Origin: Clostridia bacterium
GTDB taxonomy: Bacteria; Bacillota_A; Clostridia; Christensenellales; Borkfalkiaceae
Direction: 5' to 3'
Length of the DNA: 7,271 bases
Assembly: GCA_017399665.1 (NCBI GenBank)
Contig: JAFQBR010000141.1
Location: forward strand, 1 to 7,271
Shown: positions 5,601 to 7,271 of the stretch, piece after piece
How positions within the stretch are numbered: position 1 is the first letter of the stretch
Layout of the letters: each line of letters starts with the position of its first letter
Made by a program: the position numbers and the translations under genes
The notes under the pieces: generated by a model
Seen by the model: the letters and a program-made list of their open reading frames with translations, nothing else
Database searches by the model: none
Told to the model about the DNA's origin: nothing

Positions 5601-7271
5601 ATTTAAGATTGCAAAGGTAATCGAAAGCGTATTTGACGTAGCAGAAGTAGCATTACCTGAAGAAACAGAACTACTTGGCAAGATTGAAGTAATCATGCTA
5701 GATATGTTCCACGGTACAATAGGTGATCCTCAACTTAAGGGTAACACCTACGTATACGACCTAGTAATGCACACGAAAGAACTAGTAAATCATTTCTTCA
5801 CAGACGATATCGTAAACAAAGCGTTTGACGAAATCGCAGAAATGTACGTAAACGAAGACGGCAGTAAGATTATCACAAAGTACATCTTCACTTCAATTCC
5901 CGAATTCAAGATTGCAAAGGTAATCGAAAGCGTATTTGACGTAGCAGAAGTAGCATTACCCGAAGAAACAGAACTACTTGGCAAGATTGAAGTAATCATG
6001 CTAGATATGTTCCACGGTACAGTAGGAGATCCTCAACTTAAGGGCAACACGCTAGTTGCAAAGCTTGTTCTTGATACAAAAGCTCTTGTAGATCATTTCC
6101 TTGATGAAGGCAGAGTTAAAGAGATAATAGACGTAATTTTTGATGAAATTGCAGAAATTTACGAAGATACTATAACCAAACACATCTTTAGCGCAATTCC
6201 TGGCTTTGAACTTGACAAAGTTGTTTTAGGTGTTGCTGACGTTGCAAAATTATTTGCTCCAGAAGAAATCGTTATAGACGTTGCTGACTTACTCACAACT
6301 GTTCTTGACGGTACTTTAGGCGCGCCCGATTATCAAAAAGACGCGTTAATGCAAGACGTAATCACTGCCGTACAAACGGTTGTTGATCACTTCTATAACG
6401 ATAACCGCGTATTAAATGCTCTTTACGACGAATTAAGAGATCATTACTGGGGCGTACTATTAAAAGACGCTGGATACTTTACTTTAAATACTGAATTAGA
6501 CACCGTGATTGATATTATGGAAAGATTGGCTATTATCGGCTGGCCTTCTAAAACAGAAATTATCGCGGACGTTGCTCATACTCTTCGCGATATGACTCGC
6601 GGTACGATAGGTGAACCTGCTCTTGACGGCTCAACTCCAGTATACGATTTAGTAATGGACGCAAAGGTTATTGTTAACCACTTCGTTCAAGATAACGTAA
6701 TTAACGCGGCATTTGATGAAATTGCTAACATGTATATTGATGAAAAGGGCGAAAAGATCGTTGCAAAATACATCTTTAGCTCAATACCTGCATTTGATGT
6801 TGATAAAGTAATCGAAGGTATATCTAACGTTGTAAGAGTAGTAATTGAAGACGAAATCGTTGACTTAGTAAAAGTAACCTTACAACGCGCATTCCGTGGA
6901 ACTTTAGGCGATATTAACCTAGACGGTAGCGTTTACGTATACGATTTAGTAATGGATGCAAAGGCTATTGTTAACTACTTCATTCAAGATGACGTGATTA
7001 ACACTGCGTTTGATGAACTTGCTAACATGTATATTGATGAAAAGGGCGAAAAGATTATTGCAAAATACATCTTTAGCTCAATACCTGCATTCGATATCGA
7101 TAAAGTAATCGAAAGCATGGCTGACGTTGCAAGAGTAGTAATTGAAGACGAAATCGTTGATTTAGTAAAAGTAACCTTACAACGCGCATTCCGTGGAACT
7201 TTAGGCGATATTAACCTAGACGGTAGCGTTTACGTATACGATTTAGTAATGGATGCAAAGGCTATTGTTAA
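2671..7271 (+). CDS. Giant membrane-anchored acidic repeat protein, 3' partial
   Basis: The frame is open for 1533 codons plus two bases and leaves the window without a stop. The N-terminus has two arginines (6-7) and then a glycine-rich hydrophobic segment at about 8-33 (VLAFVLGMVFTLGAVVGSAV...). This is a signal anchor or uncleaved signal peptide, so the body is probably exposed outside the cell. The rest is strongly acidic and looks mainly helical, with no catalytic motif seen. From about residue 374 to 640 short degenerate repeats recur around [VIL]-G-D-hydrophobic-hydrophobic (374, 432, 480, 535, 602). From residue 801 on, units of 97-105 residues start at 801, 906, 1011, 1112, 1210, 1307, 1406 and 1505, and a divergent unit starts near 701. 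A typical unit reads HGT[VIF]GDPQLKGN, then VYDLVMDAK, then EIAEMYVNEDGSKIITKYIF, then a helical linker with LPEETELL. The last two units carry a dockerin/EF-hand-like loop. Likely a surface, adhesion or matrix protein, by inference only. No family is recognised; the C-terminus, where a wall-sorting signal might lie, is outside the window. It has its own strong promoter and no visible operon partner. Confidence 0.9.
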   Translation, partial: MGNLFRRVLAFVLGMVFTLGAVVGSAVGGVFWAYKNLKPLAVVTEPDNGLNDLRDQSIEDLLRLLTNALENPDDFTFDRLQGEYGLDLEKILGGMGIENIDTESENWKALLSVSLFNAKDGIEPLLDSIKVRALYNFLPSLLDKELDSILSREAQEKLGDYSIMELLKSDETTGELGLFKALKTLKLGALLPEYFISVYDPVAHEYTYILNENSEKAQSLPVLEVFGNVELRLIANMLNDGDIMKELMNGSLSSITEMPIEDILNDILATVSPELADQLGGYFKVLNGATLSDLFVPNSEGGYDFYYMGVLTELQLGFLLGLTDEDGDKVWVDKNGEPAPELMQVVANMDLGAIFESENPIQMIVDLIGDVNVGMILDMLGIKEGQIAVLDALRGLEIGKILAGQEGDFDVQKLIKALIANLNESFGDTTLGQLIGMESTGNALVDGLLELRIADLILEEYTLESIIEAFRNAIGDVSVGDMLGYEKDDNGAWICDNEIIALLLDFSFNNIFDAVESDYSVDAIVSALLPETTIGDLLSAILGFEYDETTGVYYKEVDGVRKDLTPALSEALKIKIADLVDYIVDEDSPVDIYDELLPVRVGDVVDLVLIYLGKEVEEFQKVAGDYVWNEEPTSGTTDLLNSSILLIAKDLFSGSNKILDTDCDVYIDIINDALNYVISIAGLEETVSSEFIDEITDALKENINCTLRELKDADIDWVKMAIGAAFVALDHFYPEEDRPAVVNEIIKLIKEYYEEGVFDNLPDSLLNLPLADVIEDVMGIVKAALPEETELLEEVEDVLLDMFHGTVGDPQLKGNTDVYDLVMDAKDIVDLFLEEGTLKDVIDQIFVEIAEMYVNEDGSKIITKYIFEAISDFEVAKAIESLIDVAEVALPEETELLKEVEDVLLNMFHGTFGDPQLKGNTDVYDLVMNTKDIVDLFLEEGTLKDVIDQIFVEIAEMYVNEDGSRIITKYIFTSIPEFKIAKVIESVFDVAEVALPEETELLGKIEVIMLDMFHGTIGDPQLKGNTYVYDLVMHTKELVNHFFTDDIVNKAFDEIAEMYVNEDGSKIITKYIFTSIPEFKIAKVIESVFDVAEVALPEETELLGKIEVIMLDMFHGTVGDPQLKGNTLVAKLVLDTKALVDHFLDEGRVKEIIDVIFDEIAEIYEDTITKHIFSAIPGFELDKVVLGVADVAKLFAPEEIVIDVADLLTTVLDGTLGAPDYQKDALMQDVITAVQTVVDHFYNDNRVLNALYDELRDHYWGVLLKDAGYFTLNTELDTVIDIMERLAIIGWPSKTEIIADVAHTLRDMTRGTIGEPALDGSTPVYDLVMDAKVIVNHFVQDNVINAAFDEIANMYIDEKGEKIVAKYIFSSIPAFDVDKVIEGISNVVRVVIEDEIVDLVKVTLQRAFRGTLGDINLDGSVYVYDLVMDAKAIVNYFIQDDVINTAFDELANMYIDEKGEKIIAKYIFSSIPAFDIDKVIESMADVARVVIEDEIVDLVKVTLQRAFRGTLGDINLDGSVYVYDLVMDAKAIV
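3790..4560 (+). repeat. Degenerate 48-67 residue protein repeats in the first half of the giant protein
   Basis: Within the giant coding sequence a motif of the form [VIL]-G-[DMQ]-hydrophobic-hydrophobic recurs, often followed by LGxE-type residues: VGMILDMLG, LGQLIGME, VGDMLGYEKDDNG, IGDLLSAILGFEYDETTG, VGDVVDLVLIYLGKE. Codons of the G lie at 3790, 3964, 4108, 4273 and 4474, giving spacings of 58, 48, 55 and 67 residues. DNA identity is low, so these are old duplications. Exact unit borders cannot be fixed by eye. Confidence 0.5.
4771..7271 (+). repeat. Tandem repeats of about 300 bp in the giant gene (97-105 residue units)
   Basis: Taking the D-M-F-H-G-T block as unit start, units begin at 5071, 5386, 5701, 6004, 6298, 6589, 6886 and 7183 (cut by the window edge). 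Unit lengths are 105, 105, 101, 98, 97, 99 and 99 residues. A diverged unit starts near 4771. Neighbouring units are most alike: 5527-5700 and 5830-6003 differ at about nine of 174 positions, mostly silent. Bases 6865-6974 equal 7162-7271 exactly, up to the window edge. The third unit lacks four codons in its middle helix relative to the first two. The pattern indicates repeated local duplication, with the newest copies to the right. Confidence 0.92.
6910..6945 (+). other. Dockerin/EF-hand-like calcium loop in repeat units 7 and 8
   Basis: Residues 1414-1425 read DINLDGSVYVYD: D at position 1, N at 3, D at 5, G at 6, hydrophobic V at 8 and D at 12, followed by the helix LVMDAKAIV. This matches the F-hand loop of type I dockerins. 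The same loop recurs 99 residues later (7207-7242). Earlier units have GDPQLKGNTDVYD or GEPALDGSTPVYD, which lack one or more ligands. Calcium binding is an inference. Confidence 0.5.

Noticed and set aside
5100..5999. Three similar minus-strand open frames (5100-5402, 5415-5696, 5790-5999)
   Set aside because: Their similarity to one another only mirrors the tandem repeats on the plus strand; there are no ribosome binding sites or promoters.

Overview
The window looks like chromosomal DNA of a low-GC Gram-positive bacterium (Bacillota, probably an uncultured gut-type clostridium). The evidence is AT-rich composition, AGGAGG-type ribosome binding sites, consensus sigma-A promoters with 17-nt spacers, hairpin-plus-T-run terminators and an N-terminally anchored giant repeat protein. 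Family- or genus-level placement cannot be supported from the sequence alone.

Layout: (1) 1-534 (+) is the 3' end of a gene that enters from the left. Its visible 177 residues carry a block resembling the C-terminal part of a Hint (hedgehog/intein) fold, followed by a charged helical tail. (2) 535-959 is a 425-bp intergenic stretch with a long imperfect hairpin, a rightward terminator, one arm of a 16-bp inverted repeat, and two terminator-like hairpins serving the next gene. (3) 960-1829 (-) is a complete lipid kinase of the diacylglycerol kinase/YegS/BmrU family, with its own promoter, candidate operators and terminator. (4) 1830-2670 is an unusually long, 841-bp intergenic region. It holds the kinase promoter, a CTAAAAGTG repeat cluster, the second arm of the 16-bp inverted repeat, a possible folded RNA element, and a perfect consensus extended -10 promoter whose leader can form two mutually exclusive hairpins. 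(5) 2671-7271 (+) is the 5' part (1533 codons, no stop reached) of a giant acidic protein with an N-terminal membrane segment. Its first half has degenerate 48-67 residue repeats. Its second half has tandem repeats of 97-105 residues, at least eight recognisable starts plus one divergent older copy, and it runs off the right edge.

The lipid kinase and the giant gene point away from each other and are transcribed separately; nothing in the sequence ties them into one pathway. The most notable features are the giant repeat protein, whose last two repeats carry a dockerin/EF-hand-like loop D-x-N-x-D-G...D that is eroded in the earlier copies; its strong promoter with a switch-like leader; and the perfect 16-bp inverted repeat bracketing the lipid kinase unit.
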